Of a stretch of 64,000 bases of DNA, positions 26,878-34,669 are shown piece after piece. Under the pieces are notes generated by a model that saw only the letters and a list, made by a program, of their open reading frames with translations, was not told the origin of the DNA and ran no database searches. The stretch covers positions 1-64,000 of the forward strand of contig CAVSRU010000002.1 of NCBI GenBank assembly GCA_963730535.1, in the 5' to 3' direction. Position numbers and translations under genes: made by a program. Position 1 is the first letter of the stretch; each line of letters begins with the position of its first letter. Source of the stretch: DASSUW01 sp963730535 (GTDB taxonomy: Bacteria > Actinomycetota > Thermoleophilia > Solirubrobacterales > Solirubrobacteraceae).

Positions 26878-27843
26878 ATGAAGCTCCTGGTCACCGGCGG
26901 CGCCGGGTACATCGGCTCGATCGTCGCCCAGCAGCTGCTCGACGCCGGCCACCAGGTGACCGTCCTCGACGACCTCTCTCGCGGCCACCGCGAGGCCGTC
27001 GCGCAGGGAGCGGAGCTGGCCGAGGTCGACCTGCTCGACGCCCCCGCCGTCCAGCGCACCCTCCAGGACGGCTTCGACGGCGTGCTCCACTTCGCCTCGC
27101 TCGCGCTCGTCGCCGAGTCGGTCGCGCACCCGGAGCGCTACCACCGCGTCAACCACGTCGGCGCGCTCAACCTGCTCGACGCGATGCGCGAGGCCGGCGT
27201 CCGCCGCCTGGTCTTCTCCTCCACCTGCGCGGTCTACGGCGAGCCCGAGTCGGTGCCCATGCACGAGGACATCCCGGCGGCGCCCGTGAACGCCTACGGC
27301 AACTCGAAGCTGGCGATCGATCGCATGATCGGCGACGAGACCCGCGCGCACGGGCTCGCCGCCGCCTCGCTCCGGTACTTCAACGTCGCCGGCGCCCACG
27401 ACCACCTGGGAGAGGACCACGAGCCGGAGACGCACCTGATCCCGCTCGTCCTGCGGGCCGCGGCCGGCAAGACCGACCACGTGAAGGTCTTCGGCACCGA
27501 CTACCCGACGCGCGACGGCACCGCGGTCCGCGACTACATCCACGTCGACGACCTCGGCCGCGCTCACACCATGGCCCTCGACGCCGCCGAGCCCGGCCGC
27601 CACGCGATCTACAACCTCGGCACCGGCGACGGCTCGAGCGTACGCGAGGTGATCGACGCCGCCCGCCGCGTCACCGGGCGGGAGATCGAGGTGCGGGAGG
27701 AGCCCCGCCGCCCGGGCGACCCGCCGGCGCTCGTGGCCGCCAGCGACCGCATCCGCGACGAGCTCGGCTGGGTGCCGGAGAAGGGCCTCGAGGACATGAT
27801 CGGTGACGCCTGGGCCTGGCACCAGGCGCACCCCGACGGGTAG
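26878..27843 (+). CDS. galE: UDP-glucose 4-epimerase
   Basis: Interconverts UDP-glucose and UDP-galactose, feeding surface polysaccharide synthesis. 321 residues, extended short-chain dehydrogenase fold. The NAD motif is TGGAGYIG at residues 6-13. LHFASLALVAESVAHPERYH is a GalE signature, FSSTCAVYGEPESVPMHEDI carries the catalytic Ser/Thr, and NAYGNSKLAIDRM has Tyr140 and Lys144. Also GTDYPTRDGTAVRDYIHVDD and IYNLGTGDGSSVREV. Its stop codon coincides with the truncated end of the IS remnant, so the insertion or deletion stopped just short of damaging galE. Confidence 0.95.
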   Translation: MKLLVTGGAGYIGSIVAQQLLDAGHQVTVLDDLSRGHREAVAQGAELAEVDLLDAPAVQRTLQDGFDGVLHFASLALVAESVAHPERYHRVNHVGALNLLDAMREAGVRRLVFSSTCAVYGEPESVPMHEDIPAAPVNAYGNSKLAIDRMIGDETRAHGLAAASLRYFNVAGAHDHLGEDHEPETHLIPLVLRAAAGKTDHVKVFGTDYPTRDGTAVRDYIHVDDLGRAHTMALDAAEPGRHAIYNLGTGDGSSVREVIDAARRVTGREIEVREEPRRPGDPPALVAASDRIRDELGWVPEKGLEDMIGDAWAWHQAHPDG

Positions 27844-27847
27844 TCAG

Positions 27848-28751
27848 CCTTGACCCAACGGATGGCGGGCTTGCACTCGCCGGTCGGGCAGCGCCACTTG
27901 CTCGCGCCGCGCTTGGCGTCGGCTCCCGCGAACCGCCAGTCGCCGTGCTCGCACGTCGGCGGCTTGTGGTCACCGCGCTTTACGAAGAGGGTCGTGCGGA
28001 GCGGAATGATGGGGACGCAACGGCGGTCGGCGCACTCGTCCGTAGACGCGGGTGTTGTCATAGGCCTTGTCGAGCGCGCATGTCTCAGCGGCGAACCCGC
28101 GCTCATGCACCGTGTCGAGCAGGCTGGCGACGAACGTGGACTCATGCTCGCGTGCCGCTGCCACGGTCCATGCGACGGGTAGATCGGTGGCGGTGCAGAC
28201 GGAGGCGTGGAGGCGAGTAGCCGTAGAACCCGCCGCCCTGGCGGGTGCTGACGGCGCTCCGGTGGCCCCAGCTTGCGTCCGGGTCGCTGTAGCGCTCGCG
28301 CTCCGGGCCGTTCGTAGAGACGAACCGCTGGCCGTTGGCGTAGGCGGGCATGTCGCTCGCGTCGATAGCGACGTGGCGACCGTACTCGGGCAGTTGGGCT
28401 TGCAGGCCGCTGGTCACGCGGTCGATGCAGCCGGTGAGCATGTCGCCGTAGAGGCGAAGCTTGGCGGTGAAGCGATAGCAGGCGTACACGGCGGGGACCG
28501 GGGTACCTGTAGAGATGACGGCGCGCAGGGCCGCGTGCTCACGGACGAGCGCGACCGTTCGGGTCCAAGTCGGCACCGCAGTAGATCGACTTCGCGAGTG
28601 CCATCCCGATCATCCCCCGCATCGGGTAGCCGGGACGCCCGGTCCAGCGCGTCGCCTCAAGCGCGGAGACGAGAGCCGCTATCTCCGGCGAGTCGAGCAC
28701 TTCTGAGAGTTGGCCCACCGCCGAAAGCGGTGGTACCTTGGGGACGTCCAC
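27848..28751 (-). mobile_element. Decayed, 3'-truncated insertion sequence (DDE transposase, IS1182/DUF772-like)
   Basis: Transposase pieces lie in three or four frames on the minus strand: MDVPKVPPLSAVGQLSEVLD and GYPMRGMIGMALAKSIYC (N-terminal DUF772-like), VYACYRFTAKLRLYGDML, GRHVAIDASDMPAYANGQRF (first catalytic Asp region), DASWGHRSAVSTRQGGGFYG, ESTFVASLLDTVHERGFAAE then LDKAYDN (second Asp), and SKWRCPTGECKPAIRWVKAD. The C-terminal part with the catalytic Glu (normally E-x-x-F-x-R-L-K) is missing; homology stops 5 bases after the galE stop. At least three frameshifts make it inactive. GC and codon bias are lower than in neighbours. Confidence 0.75.
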
Positions 28752-28803
28752 GGAGCTATTCCCTTCGTGGTCCAGACCCCCGGACGTTGGCGCGTCGCGG
28801 GGG

Positions 28804-28992
28804 TCATCTTTCGCGGTTCCTGGTAGTCACGATACGGTACGAGTCGGACGGATGGCTCGTCTCGAAGTCTTGCGGCGGGCCGACGAGCCGTACCGCAACG
28901 TCAAACTTGACGCTCACCGGGAGCTTAGGCGCGAGAACGGAATCAATCTGGACGCCGAAGAGGTCCAACAGACCCCCACCGAGAGGCCGCAC
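28804..28992 (-). CDS. Hypothetical protein fragment, possibly horizontally acquired
   Basis: From GTG 28992 the frame reads MRPLGGGLLDLFGVQIDSVL, PKLPVSVKFDVAVRLVGPPQ and DFETSHPSDSYRIVTTRNRE. The same frame is open for another 16 codons upstream (IALRLVWAIPCEW) without a start. The composition looks coding (alternating hydrophobics, varied codons). The pattern IDSVLAPKLPVSVKFDVAVRLVGPP resembles a conserved actinophage/actinobacterial small-protein fold (DUF6941-like), but I am not certain. It may be the 3' piece of a gene broken during IS decay. Confidence 0.35.
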   Translation of the reverse strand: MRPLGGGLLDLFGVQIDSVLAPKLPVSVKFDVAVRLVGPPQDFETSHPSDSYRIVTTRNRER

Positions 28993-29027
28993 CCACTCGC
29001 AGGGGATCGCCCAGACCAGCCGCAGCG

Positions 29028-29213
29028 CTATTCCTCGTCGGTGAGGGGCGGCGAACCGAGGGCAGCGAGCGTATAGCCGACTCGCGGCGGTACGCCCCGT
29101 CGCTCAAGCCGCGCAGCGTCGTAAGGATCAGCGACATTCTCAGGCGGGATAGACGCATCTACAGGCTCGACGGTGCCCTTTCGAAAGTCCAGCAGATAGA
29201 TCATCTCGTCCAT
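29028..29213 (-). CDS. Small hypothetical protein, 61 residues
   Basis: MDEMIYLLDFRKGTVEPVDA then SIPPENVADPYDAARLERRG and a GYTLAALGSPPLTDEE tail. A Shine-Dalgarno sequence GAGGG ends 4 bases before the ATG at 29213, which supports a real gene. Acidic, no membrane segment, no recognised family. It lies in the lower-GC patch between the IS remnant and tmk and looks like recently acquired (phage- or plasmid-type) sequence. The fragment that stops at 28804 follows it, possibly cotranscribed. Confidence 0.5.
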   Translation of the reverse strand: MDEMIYLLDFRKGTVEPVDASIPPENVADPYDAARLERRGVPPRVGYTLAALGSPPLTDEE

Positions 29214-29393
29214 ATCGCCCTCCTAGAAGTGTAGGGCGATACTCCCGCTGCCTGCGGACGACGGTACACGCGGCGTGCAGCGGTCAGTGTTCGGGTTACG
29301 TCTGGTCTTGGTAACCACCCAGGCGCTTCCGTAACCCCGACGCCGAATACCCCCGGCCACTGGGGTAAGCCGTCCACGATCAGGAGGTATCCG

Positions 29394-29459
29394 ATGCTGC
29401 GACCCGTCGCAGATTTGGCTCTACAACGCGGTCTAGCGAGTTTCGCTAGACCCTCCTAG
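29394..29459 (+). CDS. Possible 21-residue ORF with consensus Shine-Dalgarno (doubtful)
   Basis: AGGAGGT stands 5 bases before ATG 29394. The frame reads MLRPVADLALQRGLASFARP plus S and its last third is the hairpin that ends tmk transcription. Either the remains of a gene start cut off by the tmk side, or chance. Nothing else in 29214-29393 looks coding. Confidence 0.2.
   Translation: MLRPVADLALQRGLASFARPS
29430..29452. terminator. Terminator hairpin 3' of tmk
   Basis: GGTCTAGCGA-GTT-TCGCTAGACC is a perfect 10-bp stem with a 3-base loop, located 4 bases after the tmk stop on the minus strand (29456). Most likely the tmk terminator; it may act in both directions. Confidence 0.7.
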
Positions 29460-30037
29460 GACAGACCCGCGAGCGCGTTCGCCAGCACCACCTCGGGCGG
29501 CTGTGCGGCGTCGAGCACCACGAAGCGACCCGGCTCGGCGGCGGCCAGCTCGTCATAGGCGGCCGCCACCGCGGCGAAGAACGCGTCGCCCGACTGCTCC
29601 AGCCGGTCCGCGGGCCGGCCGGCGATCCGCGCCAGGCCGGCTACCGGATCGATCCGCAGCAGCAGCGTCCGGTCGGGCACCAGCCCGCCGGTGGCGAACG
29701 CATTCAGGGCCCGGATCTCCTCCACGCCCAGGCCCCGGCCGGCGCCCTGGTAGGCGAGCGAGGAGTCGACGAACCGGTCGAGCAGCACGGTCTTCCCCTC
29801 CGCGAGCAGCGGGCGGAGCTGCTCGGCCACCAGCTGCGCCCGCGCGGCCGCGTAGAGCAGGGCCTCCGCGCGCGGGTCGACCTCCAGCGACGGATCGGCG
29901 AGCAGCGCCCGGATCCGCTCGGCGACTTCGACGCCCCCCGGCTCCCGCAGCACCACGACGGGGTCGAGCGCGGCCGCCAACCCCGCTATCAGCGTCGTCT
30001 TGCCCGCCCCGTCGAGCCCCTCGACCGTGATCAGCAC
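29456..30037 (-). CDS. tmk: Thymidylate kinase
   Basis: Phosphorylates dTMP to dTDP for DNA synthesis. From GTG 30037 the protein is 193 residues. P-loop FITVEGLDGAGKTT-type motif (VLITVEGLDGAGKTTLIAG); VLREPGG substrate motif; KTVLLDRFVDSSLAYQGAGR with the DR(Y/F) motif; ADRLEQSGDAFFAAV lid region. The sequence before GTG 30037 lies inside an inverted-repeat element and is not conserved in this family. Usually tmk and holB are neighbours in one direction; here they are divergent, with a 184-base gap. Confidence 0.9.
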   Translation of the reverse strand: MLITVEGLDGAGKTTLIAGLAAALDPVVVLREPGGVEVAERIRALLADPSLEVDPRAEALLYAAARAQLVAEQLRPLLAEGKTVLLDRFVDSSLAYQGAGRGLGVEEIRALNAFATGGLVPDRTLLLRIDPVAGLARIAGRPADRLEQSGDAFFAAVAAAYDELAAAEPGRFVVLDAAQPPEVVLANALAGLS

Positions 30038-30041
30038 GCCC

Positions 30042-30208
30042 AGGAGCCTGTCAAAGAGCCCCGCCACACCTGGATGCGGCCGTGGACACTTCGCCGGATC
30101 GCCACCCGAACCCTCGAAAATCCTGGACGGATTCCCTTCGGATTCGTGTGACGCCCGACTCGGCCCACGACCACCCCAGGTGGGGCGGATCATCTTCGAC
30201 AGACTCCT
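30042..30208. repeat. 167-bp element with 16-bp terminal inverted repeats between tmk and holB
   Basis: AGGAGCCTGTCAAAGA (30042-30057) and TCTTCGACAGACTCCT (30193-30208) match at 14 of 16 positions as inverted repeats. The 135 bases between hold no reading frame. The termini resemble those of IS1182-like elements such as the remnant 1.3 kb away, so a MITE is possible. The element supplies the promoter region for both divergent genes. Confidence 0.5.
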
Positions 30209-30221
30209 AGGATCTAACCGG

Positions 30222-31292
30222 ATGCTGGAGCAGCACCCCCACGCGGCTGCCGTGCTCGGCGCGGCGCTGAAGGACCGGCCCGCGCACGCGTACCTGCTGC
30301 ACGGCCCCGCCGGGTCGGGCAAGCGCGACGCCGCGCGCGACTTCGCCGCGACGCTGCTGGCCGGCGGCGACGAGGGCGCGCGGCTGCGGGTGATGCACGG
30401 CGCGCATCCCGACCTGACGTGGGTGGCGCCGAGCGGCGCCCACGAGATGCTGCGGCGCGACGTACAGGAGTCCGTGGTGAGCGCCGCCTCGCACACGCCG
30501 TTCGAGGCGCCGCACCGCGTGTTCGTGCTCGAGCGCGCCGACACCATGAACGACGAGGCGGCCAACGCGCTCCTGAAGACGCTGGAGGAGCCGCCCTCGT
30601 ACGTGGTGCTCCTGCTGCTCACCGACAACCCGTCGCAGGTGCTGCCGACGATCGCCTCGCGCTGCCAGCCGGTCCGCTTCGACCCGCCGCCCGCAGCCGA
30701 GCTGGCCAAGCGCCTCCAGGCCCGCGGCGTCGAGCCGGCCACGGCCACGGCCTGCGCGCGGCTGTCGCTCGGCGACGGCGAGCGGGCGCTGGCGATGGCG
30801 CTCGAGCCCGAGCTGCGCACCGCCGCCGAGGCGTTCGCCCGTGCGCCGCTCCACCACCGCCCGCTGGCAGCCGGTCCGTTGCTGGAGCAGTCGCGCAGCG
30901 CGGGCGGGCGTGCGCGGGAGACGGTCGAGGCCGCGCTGGCCGAGGAGCTCGAGTACCTGCCCAAGAAGGAGCACAAGCGGCGCACCACCGAGCTCGACGA
31001 GCGCGCCCGCCGGGCCGAGCGCCGCGCCGCCACCGGCGCGCTCGAGCACGCCCTCCAGCTCGCCGGCCTCTGGTACCGCGACCTCGCGTGCGTGGCGGCG
31101 GGCGCCGACGAGCTCGTGCACCACGCGGACCGGCTCGACGCCCTGCGCGAGGACGCCGCCCTGCGCGACCGCGCCGCGTGGCTGCGCGCCGTCGAGCTCG
31201 TCGACGACACCCGCGCGAGCCTGGCGCTCAACGTCAGCGAGGCGCTCGCGCTCGAGGCGCTGGCCTACCGCCTCGAAGGGAGCTACGGCTGA
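30222..31292 (+). CDS. holB: DNA polymerase III subunit delta'
   Basis: Clamp-loader subunit. 356 residues from ATG 30222. AYLLHGPAGSGKRDAARDFA is the P-loop-like region (GPAGSGK, residues 28-34), and HPDLTWVAPSGAHEMLRRDV is followed by the expected HRVFVLERADTMNDEAANAL and LLKTLEEPPSYVVLLLLTDN. SRCQPVRF is the conserved sensor (SRC) motif. The C-terminal collar domain is long and helical. The four-Cys zinc module seen in DnaX and some delta' proteins is replaced by the RVMHGAHPD region, as in many actinobacteria. Divergent from tmk. Confidence 0.9.
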   Translation: MLEQHPHAAAVLGAALKDRPAHAYLLHGPAGSGKRDAARDFAATLLAGGDEGARLRVMHGAHPDLTWVAPSGAHEMLRRDVQESVVSAASHTPFEAPHRVFVLERADTMNDEAANALLKTLEEPPSYVVLLLLTDNPSQVLPTIASRCQPVRFDPPPAAELAKRLQARGVEPATATACARLSLGDGERALAMALEPELRTAAEAFARAPLHHRPLAAGPLLEQSRSAGGRARETVEAALAEELEYLPKKEHKRRTTELDERARRAERRAATGALEHALQLAGLWYRDLACVAAGADELVHHADRLDALREDAALRDRAAWLRAVELVDDTRASLALNVSEALALEALAYRLEGSYG

Positions 31293-31439
31293 ATCCACCG
31301 ATTCTCGCGGCGAATCAACGCCGTATGCACGGCCATCCGCCGATCGGCCGAGCACCCATGTGACCGGCCACGTCGATGCTCGGCCGATCGTCGCCTGACC
31401 GGGCCTACGGCGCCGATTCATCCACGATTATCGGTGGAT
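31293..31439. repeat. 147-bp imperfect palindrome between convergent holB and ppk2
   Basis: Perfect blocks ATCCACCGAT / ATCGGTGGAT (31293-31302, 31430-31439) and CGATCGGCCGAGC / GCTCGGCCGATCG (31341-31353, 31378-31390) are joined by partly matching segments (AATC..CGCCGTA, TACGGCGCC), giving arms of about 61-62 bases around a 24-base centre. The left arm starts right after the holB stop. The right arm covers the last seven codons and stop of ppk2. It probably terminates both genes. Its length and extension into coding sequence suggest an inserted palindromic element. Confidence 0.75.
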
Positions 31440-32266
31440 CCAACCGGATCGAGCTCCTCGGCGGCGAACCGCTCGAGGTCCTCCTCCGACGGCGGCCACC
31501 GCGGGTCCAGCTGCTGCAGCGTCGACGCCACGATCCGCCCGACCGCGAGGTTGCGGAACCACTTGTGGTCTGAGGGGATGATGTACCACGGTGCCCACTC
31601 GGTGCTCGTGGCGCGCAGCGCGTCCACGTAGGCCTCCTGGTAGGCGTCCCAGTTGCGGCGCTCGCGGATGTCGTTGGCCGAGAACTTGTAGTGCTTGTCC
31701 TCGCGCTCGAGCCGCTCGCGGAAGCGGTCGAGCTGCGCGTCCTTGGAGATGTGCAGGAAGAACTTGAGGATCGTCGTCCCCTCGCGGGCGAGGATCCGCT
31801 CGAAGTCGTTGATCGACTCGTAGCGCGAACGCCAGCGCTCCTCCTCCACCAGCTGCTTCACGCGCACGACGAGCACGTCCTCGTAGTGGGAGCGGTTGAA
31901 GACGTGGATCATGCCCCGAGCCGGGGTGTGCTCGTGATAGCGCCAGAGGAAGTCGTGGGCGGCCTCCTCGTTGGACGGCTCCTTGAACGAGTACACGCGC
32001 ACGCCCTGCGGGTTGGTGCCGCTGAAGACGTGCTTGACGGTCGAGTCCTTGCCGGCCGCGTCGATCCCCTGGAGGACGACGAGCAGCGAGCGCCGCTCCT
32101 CGGCGTAGAGGCGGGCCTGGAGGTCGGCGATCTGCGCGACCAGGCCGGTGAGCTCGTCCCGCGCCTCCTCCGGGTTGTCGTAGGACGCCGTGTCAGCCGA
32201 GTCGTGCTGGGCGAGGTTCACGTCCTCGCCCTCCTGCACGCGGTAGCGATCGAAGTCCGGCGGCAT
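31418..32266 (-). CDS. ppk2: PPK2-family polyphosphate kinase
   Basis: Transfers phosphate between polyphosphate and nucleotides. 282 residues, one PPK2 domain. Walker A LLVVLQGIDAAGKDSTVKHV (residues 67-75), SGTNPQGVRVYSFKEPSNEE, lid RGMIHVFNRSHYEDVLVVRV with Walker B-like NRSHYED, and ILKFFLHISKDAQLDRFRER. The class (ADP- or AMP-phosphorylating) cannot be settled by eye. The last codons are contributed by the palindromic element. It is divergent from fdhD with 31 bases between start codons. Confidence 0.9.
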   Translation of the reverse strand: MPPDFDRYRVQEGEDVNLAQHDSADTASYDNPEEARDELTGLVAQIADLQARLYAEERRSLLVVLQGIDAAGKDSTVKHVFSGTNPQGVRVYSFKEPSNEEAAHDFLWRYHEHTPARGMIHVFNRSHYEDVLVVRVKQLVEEERWRSRYESINDFERILAREGTTILKFFLHISKDAQLDRFRERLEREDKHYKFSANDIRERRNWDAYQEAYVDALRATSTEWAPWYIIPSDHKWFRNLAVGRIVASTLQQLDPRWPPSEEDLERFAAEELDPVGSTDNRG

Positions 32267-32297
32267 GGGAACCGCTTACCCGCCACCATGGGTGCAC

Positions 32298-33080
32298 ATG
32301 ACCGAAGTGCACGTACGCGGAGCGCACGCCACCGTCCGCGTCGACGGGCTCGCGGACGAGGTCGCGGTGGAGGAGCCGCTGGAGATCCGCGTCGACGGCC
32401 GGCCGCTGGCGGTGACGATGCGCACGCCCGGTCACGACGAGGAGCTCGCGCTCGGGTTCCTGTACGGCGAGGGGCTGATCGAGGCCGCGCACGCGGCAGG
32501 CCCGCCCGCGGATCTCGCGGCCAACGCGGTCGAGGTGGCCGGCCCGCTGCGGCACGACCCCGCCGCGCGCTCCTTCTACACCAGCTCCTCCTGCGGCGTG
32601 TGCGGGAAGGGCGCGCTGGAGGAGGTCGCCGTCGCCGCGCCGGTCGCCCGCGCGGGCCCGGTCGTCGATCGCGCGCTGGCGGCCGCGCTCCCCGACCGCC
32701 TGCGCCAGCCGACCTTCGAGCGCACCGGCGGCCTGCACGCCACCGGGCTGTTCACCGCGTCGGGGGAGCTCGTGTGCGTGCGCGAGGACGTCGGGCGCCA
32801 CAACGCGATGGACAAGGTCGTGGGGTGGGCGCTGCGCGAGGGGATGGTGCCGCTGTGGCCGCACGTGCTCTGCGTGTCCGGGCGGCTCTCGTTCGAGCTC
32901 GTCCAGAAGGCGGCGGTGGCGGGCGCGCCGGTGCTGATCGGCGTGGGGGCGCCGACCTCGCTCGCCGTGCGGCTGGCCGACGACCGCGGGCTGACGCTGT
33001 GCGGGTTCGCCCGCGACGGGCGCGTGAACGTCTACACGCGGCCGGAGCGGATCGGCCCGAGGTCCGGCTCGAGCCCGTAG
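32298..33080 (+). CDS. fdhD: Formate dehydrogenase accessory sulfurtransferase FdhD
   Basis: Carries sulfur from a cysteine desulfurase to the Mo cofactor of formate dehydrogenase. 260 residues. Motifs: LAVTMRTPGHDEELALGFLY, the redox cysteines RSFYTSSSCGVCGK (Cys99, Cys102), ERTGGLHATGLFTASGELVC, VREDVGRHNAMDKVVGWALR, VSGRLSFELVQKA and GVGAPTSLAVRLA. No formate dehydrogenase gene is within the window, so its client enzyme is encoded elsewhere. The 3' end overlaps the convergent PHP gene by 49 bases. Confidence 0.95.
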   Translation: MTEVHVRGAHATVRVDGLADEVAVEEPLEIRVDGRPLAVTMRTPGHDEELALGFLYGEGLIEAAHAAGPPADLAANAVEVAGPLRHDPAARSFYTSSSCGVCGKGALEEVAVAAPVARAGPVVDRALAAALPDRLRQPTFERTGGLHATGLFTASGELVCVREDVGRHNAMDKVVGWALREGMVPLWPHVLCVSGRLSFELVQKAAVAGAPVLIGVGAPTSLAVRLADDRGLTLCGFARDGRVNVYTRPERIGPRSGSSP

Positions 33081-33904
33081 AGCTCGAACGCACGGAACGC
33101 GTTGAAGCGCTCGTGCTCCGGACCGTGGAAGTCCGACGAGCCGGTGGTGAGCATGCCGCCGCCGGCCGCCTCGTGGAGGGCGCGGGTCTGCTCGGCCGTG
33201 TGCGTGGGGTAGAAGCACTCGACGCCGTCGAGCCCGTTGGCGGCGAACTCCCGCAGCGTCGCCAGCGTCTCGTCCGTGTCGTCGAGGTCCCAGAACGGGT
33301 GCGCCCACACCGCGACGCCCCCGGCCCCGTGGATGACCTCGATCGCCTCGACGACGGTCGGCCGGCTGCGGGCGACGTACGCGACGGCCCCGGGCACCAG
33401 GTACGGGGGGAAGAGCGCGTCGCGACCGCCGATCCCCTCCTCGCGCAGGCGCTCGGCGTTGGCGGGGTGGGCGAGCACCGCGTCGGCGAGGTGGGGGCGG
33501 CCGATCGGCTTGCCCGCTTCGCGGCGGGCGTCCAGCGGCGCCGAGTCGAGCTGGAAGCCGAGCTCGCGCAGGCGGTCGGCCATCGCGTCGATGCGGCGCG
33601 CGCGGTCGCCGCGGAAGTCGTGCAGTGCGGCGACGAGGTCCGGCTCGTCCGGGTCGATCTCGTAGCCGAGCACGTGCAGGTCCTCGTGGCTCCCGTGCAC
33701 GGCTGACAGCTCGGCGGCGGGCGTCAATCGTATGCCGGACTCGCGCGCCGCCTGTCTCGCTTCGTTGACGCCATCGGTCGTGTCGTGGTCGGAGAGCGCG
33801 AGCAGCTCGACCCCGGCCGCGGCCGCGTGGGCGACCACGGCCGCGGCGGGCAGCGCTCCGTCGGAGTGGATGGAGTGCGACTGGAGGTCGAAGGTCGGCG
33901 GCAT
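33032..33904 (-). CDS. PHP-domain phosphoesterase
   Basis: 290 residues. Metal motifs of the PHP fold: FDLQSHSIHSDGALPA (HxH, His10 and the second His near 13), LLALSDHDTTDGVNEA (DHD), LTPAAELSAVHGSHEDLHVL (E, H), GGVAVWAHPFW (H) and TTGSSDFHGP (DxH). It resembles the YciV/RNase AM-like branch (3',5'-nucleoside bisphosphate phosphatase); assignment within the family is uncertain. Start ATG at 33904. The terminal 16 codons overlap fdhD tail-to-tail. Confidence 0.9.
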   Translation of the reverse strand: MPPTFDLQSHSIHSDGALPAAAVVAHAAAAGVELLALSDHDTTDGVNEARQAARESGIRLTPAAELSAVHGSHEDLHVLGYEIDPDEPDLVAALHDFRGDRARRIDAMADRLRELGFQLDSAPLDARREAGKPIGRPHLADAVLAHPANAERLREEGIGGRDALFPPYLVPGAVAYVARSRPTVVEAIEVIHGAGGVAVWAHPFWDLDDTDETLATLREFAANGLDGVECFYPTHTAEQTRALHEAAGGGMLTTGSSDFHGPEHERFNAFRAFELYGLEPDLGPIRSGRV

Positions 33905-33920
33905 CGCCGCCCAGTGTGCC

Positions 33921-34413
33921 CTACCGGATGATCACCGCCTTGACCATGACCGTGTCCTCGTCCTCCGTCTCGCGCACGAACACCTCTCCGTGGGCGGTGC
34001 GGTATCGGCCCGTGCCGCCGGTGATCGCGAGCTGGAACCGCCCGGAGCCCTGCTCCGAGAAGGTGACGAGGCCTTGCATGGTGAGCTGGCCGCGAGGCAG
34101 CTCGAGCCGTGAGGACGAGGTTCGCGGTGGCCGAGTCCGCCGCCGGGTCGAACCGGACGAAGGTCCCCACGCCGCCGAGGATCCCGATCTTGCTTCCGCG
34201 CTCGAACAGGTCGTCACTGAAGGCGAACGAATCGCCTACGACTGGCGGGGTCTGACTCTCGGGGCTCTCCTGGACGGTGGTCGACACGAGGCGGAGGACT
34301 TCGACCGAGCGACCGTCGTTTCGGTGGGACGGTGATGACGCCGAGGCGGCCGTGATGGCGGACACCGCGAGGACGAGGGCGACGATCGCGCCCAGCTTGA
34401 GGTTTGTCTTCAT
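33921..34413 (-). CDS. Secreted allene-oxide-cyclase-like barrel protein (one apparent frameshift near 34108)
   Basis: A Shine-Dalgarno AGGAG precedes ATG 34413. Signal peptide MKTNLKLGAIVALVLAVSAI is followed by RSVEVLRLVSTTVQESPESQ, VVGDSFAFSDDLFERGSKIG and GTFVRFDPAADSATANLVLT. After an indel near 34108 the frame continues GQLTMQGLVTFSEQGSGRFQ, AITGGTGRYRTAHGEVFVRE and ends VMVKAVIIR. GD.F.FSDDL...G...G and ITGGTGRYRTAHGE are the hallmarks of bacterial allene-oxide-cyclase-barrel/dirigent-like proteins. About 163 residues when repaired. Function in bacteria is unknown. Confidence 0.75.
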
Positions 34414-34669
34414 GACGCTCTCCTAGGGACGACGTGGATCCCGCCAGAGGTTGTGGGCGAGCGTCGGGCTGGGTGGCGACCGGATCGGGGCGCCGGACCG
34501 TGCGTGGTGTGCCATACGGCGACGCTACGCCGAGCTTCATGCGGCAGCTAGGGGCGTGGTCCCGGTGATGACCGACCGCAAATGACGGCAGCGAGCCGGC
34601 CGGTATCGGAGGAGTGGGATCGGAGTGCCATGGGAAGGATCTGACGGGACCCAACCAGGGAGGAACGTC

